A DNA stretch of 64,000 nt from Enterococcus innesii. GTDB lineage: Bacteria > Bacillota > Bacilli > Lactobacillales > Enterococcaceae. Below, piece after piece: positions 27,790-38,762 of this stretch. The notes under the pieces are model-generated. The model saw only the letters and a program-made list of their open reading frames with translations. It ran no database searches and was not told the origin of the DNA. Every line of letters begins with the position of its first letter. Position 1 is the stretch's first letter. The DNA lies in the NCBI GenBank assembly GCA_018982785.1, contig JAHHEN010000005.1, positions 124,001 to 188,000 on the forward strand, in the 5' to 3' direction. A program made the position numbers and the translations under genes.

Positions 27790-28593
27790 TTGGTTCATTT
27801 GTAGCGGTAACAGACGTTCGATAGTTTTCAGCACACCATTTTCATCGTTTGATTTGGTCACAAACGCTGCCGCTGCCTTGACTTCCTCAAAGGCATTGCT
27901 CATGGCGAAACTAAACGTGCCAGCTGCCATCAACTCCAAATCGTTCAAGCCATCACCGAAAACCATTGTCTCCTCTGGTGTGACGTGCAGCAATTCCTGC
28001 AAGTGTGCCACAGTCGTTCCTTTGTGGACGCCTTGATTGGTGATATCGATCCAAGCGGCTTCCGAAGCCACGATGTACGCTTCATTGGTAAATTCGCTTA
28101 ACTGTTGGACATGTTCAAAGCAACGTAGTTTGGGATCAAAAATAGTGAGCTTCACAAAATCTTCGGTGATGGTTTGATAATCCGCCACCGTTTTGACCAC
28201 CCGATAAGAGCCACGCACTTTCTGGGCATCTGCTTCATTGGTCGTTTCAGCAATGTACGCCGCAGTCGGTGTACAGGCGATGATCACATGATCTCGCGCA
28301 ATCGCAGCGAGCTTCGCAATGATCCGCCGCCCTAATTCGTTTGGCAGCAGTGATTCAAAGATGTACTCTCCTTGATGTTTGATACGGGTCGCGCTATCCC
28401 CAAGAATCCAAACATCCGCTGCCGCTTCTCCAAACAGTTCTTCCACTCGTTCACACTGTTTGCCGGTACACGCCGCAAAAGCAACCCCCGCTTCTTTCAT
28501 TTGTTGGCTGACTTGTTGATAATAAGGCCGATCAAAACTGCCTTGGCTGTTCAAAAATGTGCCGTCTAAATCTGTGATGACTAATTTGATCAT
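27787..28593 (-). CDS. HAD-superfamily phosphatase, Cof type
   Basis: Cytoplasmic sugar-phosphate or flavin phosphatase of 268 residues. Motif I is the N-terminal VITDLDGTFLN with nucleophile Asp 8 and general acid Asp 10; motif II ACTGK near residue 40; motif IV GDGLNDLELM near 215 with the Mg-binding Asp residues; a type IIB cap lies between. Cof-like enzymes act on a broad range of sugar phosphates. It diverges from a ROK-family repressor gene whose operators lie in between, so it may be under that regulator. No specific substrate can be assigned. Confidence 0.88.
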   Translation of the reverse strand: MIKLVITDLDGTFLNSQGSFDRPYYQQVSQQMKEAGVAFAACTGKQCERVEELFGEAAADVWILGDSATRIKHQGEYIFESLLPNELGRRIIAKLAAIARDHVIIACTPTAAYIAETTNEADAQKVRGSYRVVKTVADYQTITEDFVKLTIFDPKLRCFEHVQQLSEFTNEAYIVASEAAWIDITNQGVHKGTTVAHLQELLHVTPEETMVFGDGLNDLELMAAGTFSFAMSNAFEEVKAAAAFVTKSNDENGVLKTIERLLPLQMNQ

Positions 28594-28638
28594 ACGTTTC
28601 TCTTCCCCTCTACCTCGTGTCCTCTTTATGGCGAATCA

Positions 28639-28661
28639 CTTAATTAACATTATTAATTAAG
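28639..28661. promoter_or_regulatory. Operator 1 of the ROK regulator
   Basis: CTTAATTAA-N5-TTAATTAAG, a perfect 9-5-9 palindrome between the divergent HAD and ROK-regulator genes. A second site with the same geometry lies at 28733-28755. Confidence 0.6.
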
Positions 28662-28732
28662 TATACTTATTTTCAAATTTTCCGTCAAGTCAGTCTTTTA
28701 AAAACTTTACATCGTTTCATCCCGTCGGTATA

Positions 28733-28755
28733 CTTAATTAAATCACTTCATTAAG
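28733..28755. promoter_or_regulatory. Operator 2 of the ROK regulator
   Basis: CTTAATTAA-N5-TTCATTAAG, the same 9-5-9 layout as operator 1 with one mismatch. It overlaps the ribosome-site region of the regulator gene, which suggests autorepression. Confidence 0.6.
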
Positions 28756-28765
28756 GAGAACACCT

Positions 28766-29760
28766 ATGGCTTCTACCACCCATTCCATTCGCCAGCAAAA
28801 CAAACAGCTGGTTTTAAAAGCCTTATTTCAAAACGGGGCATTATTCGCCTCCGATTTAGTAAAGAAAACCGGCATCAGCATGGTCACCACTAACTCATTA
28901 TTAAAAGAATTGTTGGCAGAGGGGGAAATCACTAAAGGTCCGCTGGAGCAAAAAGAGCTAGGGCGGCCCGCTGTGACCTATCAGCTAAACCAAGACCGAG
29001 GCCATTCTCTTTTGCTTAGCTTTATCGATCACGATGGTTCCTTGGCTCTTTGGTCCATGCTGATCGACCGCAAGGGGAAGGTTTTGGCAAAACACGACCA
29101 GCCCTTTCCTGATGTTGCCCCTCACCACTTTCAAGAATGTGTAACGAACGAGCTGGCATTATTTCCCTCTGTGGAACAGATCGCCCTCTTTTTACCAGGA
29201 AAAATCAGTGGAGGAACCGTGACGTCCAGCTGGTATGAAAAATTTAACGGCTGGCAGCTGGCAGCCCTCGTGGCAGAGGTCACTGCACTGCCCTTCTACT
29301 GTCAAAACGATGCCCATATTTTAACGATCGGCTATTGCATCGCCCAACAGATCTCCTTGCAGCAAACCATCGTCGGCATGTACAATCCCGAAAAAAGCAT
29401 GCCTGGTATCACGCTCCTGGTCAATGGTGCGCTTTTAGAAGGAAAAGATGCCCTAGCGGGAGAGGCAAAATTTTTGCCCGGCTACTTGGATCAAGGGGCA
29501 CCGCAAGACCGCAGGGCTTTGGTCCAGCGCCTGACAAGCTTACTGCCATTTTACAATGCAGCTTTTGCCCCCACTGTATCATTTTAGCCAGCAGTGATGA
29601 AGTAAAAACCGATCTCTTAGACGCGATCCAAAAAAATCCATTGCTGCAGCAACAACCCAATCAGCCTGCTTTCCATTATATCGATGCCATCGAGGAAGCC
29701 ATGGTGCTAGGCATGCACTGGCTGATTTTCCGCAAGACACCTTTTGACTTAGCCCGTTGA
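28766..29760 (+). CDS. ROK-family transcription regulator (XylR/NagC type), frameshifted
   Basis: Sugar-responsive repressor, about 331 residues after repair. An N-terminal winged helix (RQQNKQLVLKALFQNGALFASDLVKKTG region, residues 9-35, and LGRPAVTYQLN near 70) precedes a ROK-fold effector domain. The ROK phosphate motif is degenerate and the domain short, consistent with a sensor rather than a kinase. The frame breaks in the region 29562-29572 around a C5 run: the downstream frame continues CIILASSDEVKTDLL. ATG 28766 follows AAGGAG. Palindromes of the CTTAATTAA type lie upstream. It precedes a large FAD-binding protein gene. Confidence 0.75.
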
Positions 29761-29797
29761 TGACACAAAGACCATAGAATAATTGAGGCGGTGTGAT

Positions 29798-31639
29798 ATG
29801 AAAATAGCGATCATTGGTGCTGGTCCTCGTGGACTTTCACTTTCCGAACGACTGATTGCTCATAGCAAACAAAACAAACAAGCCATCGACTTGCTGCTGT
29901 TTGATCCCTTTCTTCCTGGGGCAGTTTGGCGCACGGATCAATCGGCAGATCTGCTATTGAATTCTGTGACCAGTCAAGTCACCCTTTTCACGGATGACAC
30001 ATTAAGCACCGGCGGCCCCGTGGTCAAAGGACCTACCTTATACGAATGGGCAGTGACAGAAGGGAAACATTTCGCAGCCACGCATGCCCCTGAGCTCGTT
30101 GCGGAATGCACAGCACTTGATTCACTTGATCCGAACGGGCATTGCTCACGGGCTTTATATGGACTCTATCAGCAGTGGTTTTATCAGCAGCTGTTAAAAG
30201 AGCTGCCTGAATCCATTACCGTCAATCATCTGTCAGATAGGGTCAGCTCCTTGACCCCGCTTTCCAACAATCGTTATCAATTGACGACGGCTCACCAAAC
30301 ATTCCTTGTTGATGCCGTCGTCTTAGCTACAGGCCATTCACAAGCCCAACTGTCAGCAGCAGAACAACAATTGGCGAATGCTGCCGAAAAAAATGGCTGG
30401 TTTTATGCACCGCCAGCCAATGCGGCAAATACGGATCTAACGGCTGTAAAAGCCGGAGAACCTGTGATTTTACGAGGACTAGGACTTGCCTTTTACGATT
30501 ACGTCACCCGCTTGACTAGCGGTCGGGGCGGCACCTTCGTCAAAGTCAATGGAACCCTCGTCTATCAACCTTCTGGTGAAGAACCGCAAATCATCGCCGG
30601 TTCTCGGCGGGGTGTCCCGTATCATCCTCGCGGCCGCAATCAAAAAACACCGACCCAGCAGCGAAAGCCCGTTTTTTTGACCCCTGAACGCCTCGCTGCT
30701 TGGCAAGCAGCCAAAACGGTTGCTGGCAAGACCCTGCTCTTCTATTTAAAAAAAGAGGCAGAACTCGTCTATTATCAAACGCTGCTTATAGAAAAACAAC
30801 GGCTTGTCAAAGATCAGCTTGCCGCTTTTACCGCCGCCTTTGTTGCCACGGAAGGATCTGAAGACTTGCTGAAAAAATGGCAGCTTCCTACGACGGAGTG
30901 GTGGTCATGGCAACAACTAGCCGATCCCTTTGCTCAGAAAAAGCAGCAGTCGTTGCAAGACTTTTTCATTGCACTATTACGTATCCAAATTCAAGATGCC
31001 GAAAAAGGCAATCTAACGGGACCTATCAGCAGTGCCTTGGAAGTCTTCAAAGATCTGCGGGACCCGATCCGGTTTGTTCTCGATCATCAGCTAATGCCAG
31101 CACAAGACCTGAAAACACTTTTTTGGCAGTCTTTCGTTCCCTTGAACAGCTTCTTATCGATTGGTCCGCCGGTTCAGCGCCTGCAGGAACTGGTGGCCTT
31201 GATGGAAGCGGGAGTGGTGACCTTACTAGGTCCTGACATGACTGTTGAGATCGAGGAGGCTTATTGTACGTATTCAAAGCGATTTCCCGACACACGCTAT
31301 CACGCGACGCAACTAATTGAGGCCCGCATTCCATCGACAGCGATTCGTCGAACCAACAGTTCCTTGTTGCGGCAACTGCTAAACGATCGGATCATTCACT
31401 CGCACCAGTTGCCGATCCCCAATGAGGTGCCTTTTGAAACGGGTGCGATCGCCATCGATCCTGAGACCAATCAGGTCCTTGGACCAGATGAACGCCCTTA
31501 CCCTACCCTCTATTGTTTTGGGATTCCCACAGAAGGCATCCACTGGCTGACGGCTGCCACTGCTCAACCGGGAACTGATGCTTGGAATTTACGGCAGGCG
31601 GATCAGATCGCCGCTGACCTCTTACACCACATCTTTTAG
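29798..31639 (+). CDS. Large FAD/NAD(P)-binding protein (NAD_binding_9 type), function unknown
   Basis: Probable cytoplasmic flavoprotein of 613 residues. It opens with the dinucleotide-binding motif MKIAIIGAGPRGLSLSERL and contains a second FAD-contact stretch VDAVVLATGHSQ near residue 175, then a long central and C-terminal region (SRRGVPYHPRG, SIGPPVQRLQELVALMEAG, IPTEGIHWLTAATAQPG). The layout fits the FAD-NAD(P)-binding family pfam13454, members of which are often annotated only as FAD/NAD(P)-binding proteins. Start at 29798, preceded by GGCGGTG; a TTG further upstream is unlikely. It lies 37 bases after the ROK regulator, so it may be the regulated gene. No substrate is known. Confidence 0.75.
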   Translation: MKIAIIGAGPRGLSLSERLIAHSKQNKQAIDLLLFDPFLPGAVWRTDQSADLLLNSVTSQVTLFTDDTLSTGGPVVKGPTLYEWAVTEGKHFAATHAPELVAECTALDSLDPNGHCSRALYGLYQQWFYQQLLKELPESITVNHLSDRVSSLTPLSNNRYQLTTAHQTFLVDAVVLATGHSQAQLSAAEQQLANAAEKNGWFYAPPANAANTDLTAVKAGEPVILRGLGLAFYDYVTRLTSGRGGTFVKVNGTLVYQPSGEEPQIIAGSRRGVPYHPRGRNQKTPTQQRKPVFLTPERLAAWQAAKTVAGKTLLFYLKKEAELVYYQTLLIEKQRLVKDQLAAFTAAFVATEGSEDLLKKWQLPTTEWWSWQQLADPFAQKKQQSLQDFFIALLRIQIQDAEKGNLTGPISSALEVFKDLRDPIRFVLDHQLMPAQDLKTLFWQSFVPLNSFLSIGPPVQRLQELVALMEAGVVTLLGPDMTVEIEEAYCTYSKRFPDTRYHATQLIEARIPSTAIRRTNSSLLRQLLNDRIIHSHQLPIPNEVPFETGAIAIDPETNQVLGPDERPYPTLYCFGIPTEGIHWLTAATAQPGTDAWNLRQADQIAADLLHHIF

Positions 31640-31663
31640 TAGCTTTCTTTTCTATCAAACGCA

Positions 31664-31695
31664 AACTTCCGACGAACCGCTTCGGAAGTTTTTTG
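31664..31695 (+). terminator. Terminator of the FAD-protein gene
   Basis: Perfect stem AACTTCCGA (31664-31672) / TCGGAAGTT (31682-31690) followed by a T-run. Confidence 0.88.
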
Positions 31696-31774
31696 CTTTT
31701 CTTCCACAAACCCGCAGGCAGGATTTTACTTTTTTTGAATATTCTTGAAATTTTCTTTAATTGTTACACGAAAA

Positions 31775-31803
31775 TTGCGACAGTCCTAGAAAACCGTTAC
31801 AAT
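31775..31803 (+). promoter_or_regulatory. Promoter of the moxR-DUF58-transglutaminase operon
   Basis: -35 TTGCGA (31775-31780), 17-base spacer, -10 TACAAT (31798-31803), about 29 bases before the moxR start codon. Confidence 0.7.
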
Positions 31804-31832
31804 AGAAGAAAAGAACGCAAGGAGGTTGTTTC

Positions 31833-32771
31833 ATGACCGCTGAATTACAAAAAATTGATGCCTTGATCGCAGAAGTGGAAAAAGTGATTTTAGGCAAACG
31901 AGATGTGATCCAATTTACCGTAGCTGCGCTGCTTGCTGGCGGGCACGTTTTATTCGAAGATATTCCCGGTGTCGGGAAAACAATGTTGGTCAAGTCGTTA
32001 GCAAAAGCTATTCAGAGTGACTACAAACGGGTACAGTTTACCCCTGACCTTTTGCCTAACGATATATTAGGTGTCTCGATTTTTAATTCCCAAAGTCACC
32101 AGTTCGAGTTTCGTCCTGGTCCGATCTTCACCTCCGTCCTCTTGGCAGATGAGATCAACCGCACCACACCAAGGACGCAAGCCTCGCTCTTAGAAGCCAT
32201 GTCAGAAAATCATGTCACCATCGACAATCAAACGTACCCATTGAGCCCCCACTTTTTTGTGTTAGCTACCCAAAACCCAATCGAATATGAAGGAACGTAT
32301 CCCTTGCCCGAAGCCCAATTGGATCGTTTTTTGTTCCGCCTGCATATCGGTTACCCAGATTTTCAAGATGAGCTCGCCCTCTTGACTGGAAAACGACAGC
32401 AAAGCTTGGATCAGATTCAAACCATTTTACATGCTGATGAAGTGACTGCTTTAAAAGCGATGGTCGATGACGTATATGTCGATGAGCAAGTCGCCCGTTA
32501 TGCATTGCAGCTGGTGCAAGCAAGTCGACAGCACAATGCCATTGACCTTGGTATCAGTCCACGTGGTGGGATCGCCTTCTTAAAAGGCGCTAAAGCTCTA
32601 GCGTTGACGGAAGGTCGCACCTTTGTCACGCCGCAAGACTTGCAGCGAATTTTACCAGCAGTCTTCGGTCATCGTTTATTACTGAAAGGCGGCGTTCATG
32701 CTAGCACGGAGACCCTTTCAGATTTGATGAAACAGATGATCCAGCGGGTGCCTGTCCCAACGAGGAAATAG
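31833..32771 (+). CDS. MoxR-family AAA+ ATPase
   Basis: Cytoplasmic ATPase of 312 residues with chaperone-like function. Walker A GVGKTMLVK near residue 48, Walker B LLADEINR near 110, sensor-1 LATQNPIEYEGTYPLPEAQLD near 150, and the lid domain with ISPRGG near 245. MoxR proteins typically sit beside a DUF58 protein and a membrane transglutaminase, exactly as here, and are thought to assist metal-centre or membrane-complex assembly; the client in Firmicutes is unknown. Ribosome site AAGGAGG. First gene of a three-gene operon. Confidence 0.93.
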   Translation: MTAELQKIDALIAEVEKVILGKRDVIQFTVAALLAGGHVLFEDIPGVGKTMLVKSLAKAIQSDYKRVQFTPDLLPNDILGVSIFNSQSHQFEFRPGPIFTSVLLADEINRTTPRTQASLLEAMSENHVTIDNQTYPLSPHFFVLATQNPIEYEGTYPLPEAQLDRFLFRLHIGYPDFQDELALLTGKRQQSLDQIQTILHADEVTALKAMVDDVYVDEQVARYALQLVQASRQHNAIDLGISPRGGIAFLKGAKALALTEGRTFVTPQDLQRILPAVFGHRLLLKGGVHASTETLSDLMKQMIQRVPVPTRK

Positions 32772-32773
32772 CG

Positions 32774-33816
32774 ATGAAAAAAAGAAAATTGAACGCCTGC
32801 TGCGCATCCTGCTCTTTGGTGCTGCTTATTTTTTGCTGCTGGCTTATTGTGTAATCTTTAATAATAATGCTGGCTGGAGCCTTTGGTTTTTACTGACTTT
32901 GTTATTGTTGCTTGATGCAGTATTCTTGCTGCCCTCCCTCAAGAAGGTCCAAATCATTTTAGAAGAATCGATCCAAGCTGAAACACACACAGCAATCACC
33001 TTACCGCTGCAAGTCTTCAAGTATCGCCCGACGCTGCTGCCGCTGGTCGATTTCACCTTACAGTTTGACGATCGTTTCAAGGAAAGTCATCACAGCGCCT
33101 TTTATCGAGGCAATCTGATCCGGCTCCAGCTGCCTTGGACCCCAAAGGAGCGCGGCAGCTATGAAGAATTGTCCGTTCAACTGTCCAGCCATGATCTCTT
33201 TGGCTTTTTTGAAAAAAGCTACGCTGCAGTTGCGAAACAATCGATTTTGATCCTGCCTAAATTGGCGCCAGAAGCCGTTACCCTGCTGCCATTTTTTAAA
33301 CAGCAAGTCCGCAGCCAAAGCCACGGGGAACCCAATTTTTCTATTCGACAGTTTCGTCAATACCAGTTAGGGGATTCCTTAAAAAATATCGATTGGAAAT
33401 TATCCAGCAAACAACAGGAATTGATCTATCGCGAACGAGAACACGAAGAAGAACAAGACATCTTTCTGCTCTTTTGGGGAGAAGATCAGCCTGCTTTTGA
33501 AGAGACTTTGACACTGTTTTATTCGCTCCACCATTTCTCGCAAAATCAACGACTTTTTCAGCCGCTCTTGATTGGTGACGGATTGACTTCTCCTTACCAA
33601 ACGGATGCCGCTGCCTATGCCCAGATCCTTCCCTTCGAGAAAGTTCCTGAAGGGGTACCGCTTTTGACTGGCAGCCATCTTGTCTTCATTACCCCGGTTT
33701 TCACCCCACAACTGGAAGACTACCTCAGTCAGTTGGAAGCAAAAAACAGCTGCCAAGTGTTTACCTACGCTGATTTAATGAGGCAGTTGAATGATCTTGA
33801 GGAGGTGGTAGGATGA
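32774..33816 (+). CDS. DUF58 membrane-anchored protein, frameshifted near the start
   Basis: About 347 residues. Two hydrophobic segments at the N terminus (GAAYFLLLAYCV and LWFLLTLLLLLDAVF) anchor it, followed by a beta-rich stretch and the DUF58 core with GEPNFSIRQFRQYQLGD and IDWKLSSKQQELIYRE near residues 180-215. The ATG at 32774 is two bases after the moxR stop; the frame is lost at the A4 run 32785-32788, where MKKRK should continue IERLLRILLFGAA. One missing base explains this. Middle member of the MoxR operon; its stop overlaps the transglutaminase start. Confidence 0.85.
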
Positions 33817-35953
33817 GATTTATTAAGAAAGCGCTGATTAGTCTTCTGACCTTTTTCAGTCTATCACTGGTGATCTTGCCGTTTATCGCAGTTTATGATC
33901 TTGGCAATCAGTTCACCCTTTTAACTTATGCCTTTAGTGTCTGTTTGATTTTGACCGTCGTGCCGAAAGTCCGTTACAGTTTGCCTTTGCTGGCAGCCGC
34001 TTGGCTGATGGTCTTGTATCGGATCTTTCCTTATGGGACTGCCTTTTCTTTTGATTGGCTGCTGCGTTTTTGGCTGGACCTGCACCGTGCCTTTCAAGAG
34101 ATCCTCAGCGGTGAAGTCGGCTATATCACCGAACTGGCGGCGGTGACATTGATCGTTAGTTGGGTCTTGTTTTTAGCGATCTTACCGATCGCTTATCAAC
34201 ACGCTTTTTCTTGATTTACGCTACCATGATCGGCTACCTGCTAACAGTCGTGATTTTTAATCAATTTGATTTGACATGGCATTTGATCGGTATTTTTCTT
34301 TGTGCCTTGGCTTCTTCACTGATCCAGCGCAACGCCTTTCAATCTAGTCAAATGATCGCCCCCTGGTTCGCCGTGATGCTATTGATTGGTGGATTAGCCG
34401 TCACTGCTGTCTACTTGCCGCAAACGAGCCTGCGGGATCAGTTGGCAGCCCGTTCCACGCCTATACGGACAAATCTGAATCAGCTGGGTTTTTATCAATT
34501 TATTGAAGAACATGGCACGCCCAGCGGCTCTCGCACAGGATTCAGTGAAAACGACCGTCAATTAGGCGGACCACTACTGGATGATGCGACGATCTTATTT
34601 GAAGCGCAACAAGAAACCCCGCATTACTGGCGGGTGGAAAGCAAAGACTTTTATTCTGGTAAAGGCTGGATCAGTACGAGCCGCGAAGAGGCTCGCTTGG
34701 AAGCAGAGGGCGTCACGATCGCGGATCAAAGCTATCAGCAAGCCTATCTTGAGAACGAATCCGTTCGGGTCCAATTTCAAAACCATGGAGACTATGTTCC
34801 ATTGCCCTATGGACGCAGCACGTTGTCCCTTGAAAACGGTGCTCGCGGTTTTCAAATCAGCGATGCCATCCAGCGGGTCGATCTCATTGATCCACTCCCA
34901 GACACCACCTTGACCTTCGATTGGGACCATCCAGATTTTGCCGCAGAAAATCTCCAAAATCTGCCTTTGATCTATCCGGATTCTCCGATCGATTATATCC
35001 AGTTACCCGATTCTTTGCCGCAGCGGGTACGAGATCTCGCCGCTGAGATCACCGCTGACAGCAACAGTCTGTTTGATCAAGTCACGGCGGTTGAAAGCTA
35101 TTTGAAAGATCCACTCGTATTCCGCTATTCCAAGACCGATGCCGTCGTGCCTGCAGAAGAGCAAGATTACGTTGATCAATTTTTATTTGAATCACAAGTC
35201 GGCTACTGCGACAATTTTTCCACGGCAATGGTCGTGCTACTAAGGAGTTTAGAGATCCCTGCTCGCTGGGCTAAAGGCTTTTCTCCTGGATCCCCCGTGA
35301 CAGAAAACGGCATCACTACTTATACTGTCCGTAACTTGAATGCCCACTCATGGGTGGAAGTCTACTTTGACGGCTACGGTTGGGTGCCTTTTGAACCGAC
35401 CCCTAGTTTCCAAAATCCAGATCGTCCCGTGTTGACGCAAGAATCTACTAGCTCCGAAGAAACACCGACCGCTAGCAGCGAGACAACACCAACGAGCAAT
35501 ACGGAAACAGAAAGTAGTGAAACCACGACCAGCAGTTCTGCAACAGCCGCGGTTACCAATGACGTTTGGTTGACTGAGGAGCTGAAACAAACGCTGCGCA
35601 ATGGCTTCTTTGGAGGCTTAGCTATCTTAGGACTTGGCCTGCTTTTCTATTTCCGCCATTCGTTTTTCCGTATTCATTTATGGTTGATCTGCCGCTTTAA
35701 CAAACAGCCGCTAGTTGCTGCCTATCCTTTGTTTTTACGGCAAACGACGAAAGTGCTGTACCGTAACGAGGCGGAGCCGTTGATCGATTATGCCCAACGA
35801 CTCGAAGCCTTCTATCCACTGTTCCATGGTGATTTTATCCGCTTGACGCAGCAATACGAAGCCTATCTTTACAGCCAAGAACAGCCGGCTGGTCAAGAAG
35901 CCTTCTTAAAGCAAGTCGCTGCCCAAATCAGTCAGCTGAAAAAACTCAACTAA
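33813..35953 (+). CDS. Membrane transglutaminase-like protein (TgpA type), frameshifted
   Basis: About 713 residues after repair. An N-terminal block of around six helices (to about residue 205) is followed by an external transglutaminase-like domain with the catalytic Cys in GYCDNFSTAMVVLLRSL, His in NLNAHSWVEVYFDGYGW and the Asp/Glu site in VPFEPTPSF. A Ser/Thr/Glu-rich linker of about 55 residues, one more helix and a cytoplasmic DUF4129-like tail follow. The frame breaks near 34198-34205, between LPIAYQ and RFFLIYATMIGYL. Proteins of this type partner MoxR and DUF58; proteolytic or crosslinking activity at the cell wall is suspected, not shown here. Confidence 0.85.
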
Positions 35954-35971
35954 GCAGTGAGGAGAAACGAC

Positions 35972-36008
35972 AAAAAAACGTATCGATCAAAGGATCGATA
36001 CGTTTTTT
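35972..36008. terminator. Bidirectional terminator between transglutaminase and P-type ATPase genes
   Basis: Perfect stem AAACGTATCGATC / GATCGATACGTTT with a four-base loop and flanking A- and T-runs; serves both converging genes. Confidence 0.9.
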
Positions 36009-36011
36009 GCT

Positions 36012-38674
36012 TTAGGCGTTTCCTTGACGTTTTTGAACGGCAATAATAATCAGTTTCGTGATTTCCATCAAAACAACTGCCACAGCAGCCATTGCGATAC
36101 ATAGACCGACATGTCCCAAAGTGAAGGTTGCTGGAATCGCAAAGACTTCACGGATTCCCGGAATCAAGGTAATGCTGTATAGTCCACCACAAACGACGAT
36201 CGCCAACCACACCATTTTATTGGCAAAAAGGCCAGCTTGCCAAGCAGTCTCAGTGTTTGAGCGTGCTGGCAATGTTTGCAATGTTCGGCTCCAGATCAGT
36301 GTTGAGAAGGCCATCGCTACACCTAATTCAGGTGATTGGCTCATCCCTAACCATTGTGCCAAAATCACGACAGCGGCAATCAAAATACCGCGATACGTTA
36401 CTGAGATCAATGTTTTTCCAGTGAAGATACCAGCATTTGGATCTCTTGGCTGGCGCTGCATGATGGTTGGTTCGGCTTTTTCCATTCCAAGAGCAATCGC
36501 TGGTAATGAGTCGTTGACTAAGTTGATAAAGAGCAGCTGCAAGGCAGTAAATGGATTGTCCCAACCCATCACTAAGGCAAAGACGATCGCAATGATCGCA
36601 CCTAAGTTTCCAGCAAACAAATACGAAATGGCTTTTTTGATGTTGTCAAAGACGTTTCGGCCAACTTCTACAGCACGAATAATTGAGGCAAAGTTGTCAT
36701 CCGTCAAGACCATCGCCGCTGCATCTTTGGCAACGTCCGTTCCGGTTCCCATTGCGATCCCGATATCCGCTTGTTTCAAGGCAGGTGCATCATTGACCCC
36801 ATCTCCGGTCATGGCAGAGATCTTGCCTTTTTCTTGCCAAGCCCGCACGATACGGATTTTGTTTTCCGGCGAAACACGAGCATAGACTGTGATTTTGTCT
36901 AATTGATCCGCTAGTTCGGTTTCAGAAAGAGCATCCAATTCCGTACCAGTCAAGGCTAAATCGCCCTCGGCTGAAATACCGATCTCTTGTGCGATCGCCA
37001 CGGCTGTCGTTTTGTGGTCCCCTGTGATCATCACTGTTTTGATACCAGCAGATTTAGCATCCGCTACGGCTTGTTTGACTTCTTTACGAGGAGGATCGAT
37101 CATTGCCATCAAACCAACCAAAATCAGCTCGTTTTCATCCTCTAGTGTCAATTCTCGTGATTGGGCATCGGTCAATGGACGGTAAGCAAACGCCAAGACT
37201 CGTAATGCCCGTTTTGAGAATTCTTCGTTTTGATGCTGCAACTTATTTCTGATTTCATCTGTTAAAGGCACGACTTGATCATCGATCAAGACTTTAGTAC
37301 TGCGGCCAAAGACGATGTCTGGACCACCTTTGGTCAACAATAAATGTTCGCCATCGATCTCATGTAAGGTGGACATCAATTTACGATCAGAATCGAAAGG
37401 CAATTCTTGCAAACGAGGAAACTGTTGACGAATCGCCCGATATGGCTGATTTAGTTTCTCACTGTAATCCAGAAACGCAATTTCAGTAGGGTCTCCTAGC
37501 TTCGCCCCATCTTCACTGATGGCAGCATCATTTGCCAAGACACTGATTTCTACCAAGCGTTTTTCAGGCAATGTCCAGGTAGTTGGCTCATCGGGGAACG
37601 TGCCCGTTTGCCCATTTGGTAGATAGTAGTCAACAACGGTCATTTTGTTTTGGGTCAAGGTCCCTGTCTTATCGGTACAAACGATACTCGTTGAACCCAA
37701 TGTTTCAACCGCTGGTAGTTTTCGAATGATGGCATGACGCTTCGCCATTTGTTTTGTTCCGATGGAAAGGACGATCGTCACGATCGATTGCAAGGCTTCT
37801 GGGATCGCTGCAACGGCTACGGCTACCGCAAACATAAAGGCGTTGACTAAATCTTCCGTCATATCACCTGTACCGTCACCTAAGAACAGCCGTGCGACTT
37901 GAACCCCTAAAATAATCAATGAAAGGACCAAGATCGCCAAGCTCAGTTTCTTACTGAAGCTGTCTAGTCCTCTTTGCAATGGCGTTTTGTGTTCAACCGT
38001 ACTTTCCAATAAGCCCGCCACTTGACCGATTTCCGTCACATTACCAGTTGCGGTTACGATAAACCGACCACGCCCATAAGTGACGATCGTTCCACTGAAG
38101 ACCATGTTGTCACGGTCGCCGATCGGTGCGGTACGATCGATCACACCTAATTCTTTTTCCGCTGGCGTTGATTCCCCAGTCAGCATTCCTTCATCGACCT
38201 TCAAAGAACCCTCTTCGATCAATCGACCATCTGCTGGTACATAGTCCCCAGCTTCTAAAATAACGATATCGCCGACAACCAATTCTTTCGCTAGCACACT
38301 TTGTTCTTTGCCATCCCGAATGACGTTAGCATCTGGTGCCGACAGGCTTTTCAAAGCGTCTAACGACCCTTCGGCTTTTTCGTTTGAATCACACTGACGA
38401 CGGAATTCAACAAGAGTACTGCGAAGATAACGATCGACTCAACGTGGGCACCCATAACCATTTGGATGATTGCCACGATCAGCAAGACGATCACCATCGC
38501 ATCTTTGAAGGTATCTAAGAATAAGGCAAAGCTAGATTTCTTAGGTGCTTCCTTCAGCTGGTTCAGGCCATTTTCTAAGCGCTTGGCTGCCTCTTGCTGC
38601 GTCAACCCCTCTGGACTGCTCTGGACCTCTGCCATAATTTCCGAGATTTCTTTTTGATACATTTCTTTCGCCAA
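36012..38674 (-). CDS. P-type cation ATPase, riboswitch-controlled (probable Mn/Ca exporter), frameshifted
   Basis: Membrane pump of about 887 residues of the P2A (SERCA/PMCA-like) type. Actuator motif GMLTGESTPAEK, phosphorylation site STSIVCTDKTGTLTQNK (Asp of DKTGT), nucleotide domain, hinge MTGDGVNDAPALK, and ten or so helices including PEALQSIVTIVL in TM4. The TTG start at 38674 is eight bases behind AAAAGGGG. The frame breaks at the T5 run 38376-38380: SVIQTKK should continue AEGSLDALKSL, one base missing. A yybP-ykoY manganese riboswitch precedes it, so export of Mn2+ (as in lactococcal YoaB or pneumococcal MgtA) is likelier than a purely calcium role. Confidence 0.88.
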
Positions 38675-38718
38675 TTTTTTTGCCCCTTTTAATTTTATTT
38701 TCCTTAGGCACTCTGCTA

Positions 38719-38762
38719 GAAAAAAAGAGACCTAAGACAAGTATACGCTTGTCTTAGGTCTC
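38719..38762 (-). terminator. Riboswitch-controlled terminator in the ATPase leader
   Basis: Perfect 15-base stem, plus-strand arms GAGACCTAAGACAAG (38727-38741) and its complement 38748-38762, six-base loop; on the transcribed minus strand it ends in a T-run (38720-38726). Its first arm contains the 3' strand of the aptamer's closing helix, so aptamer and terminator exclude each other. Confidence 0.85.
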
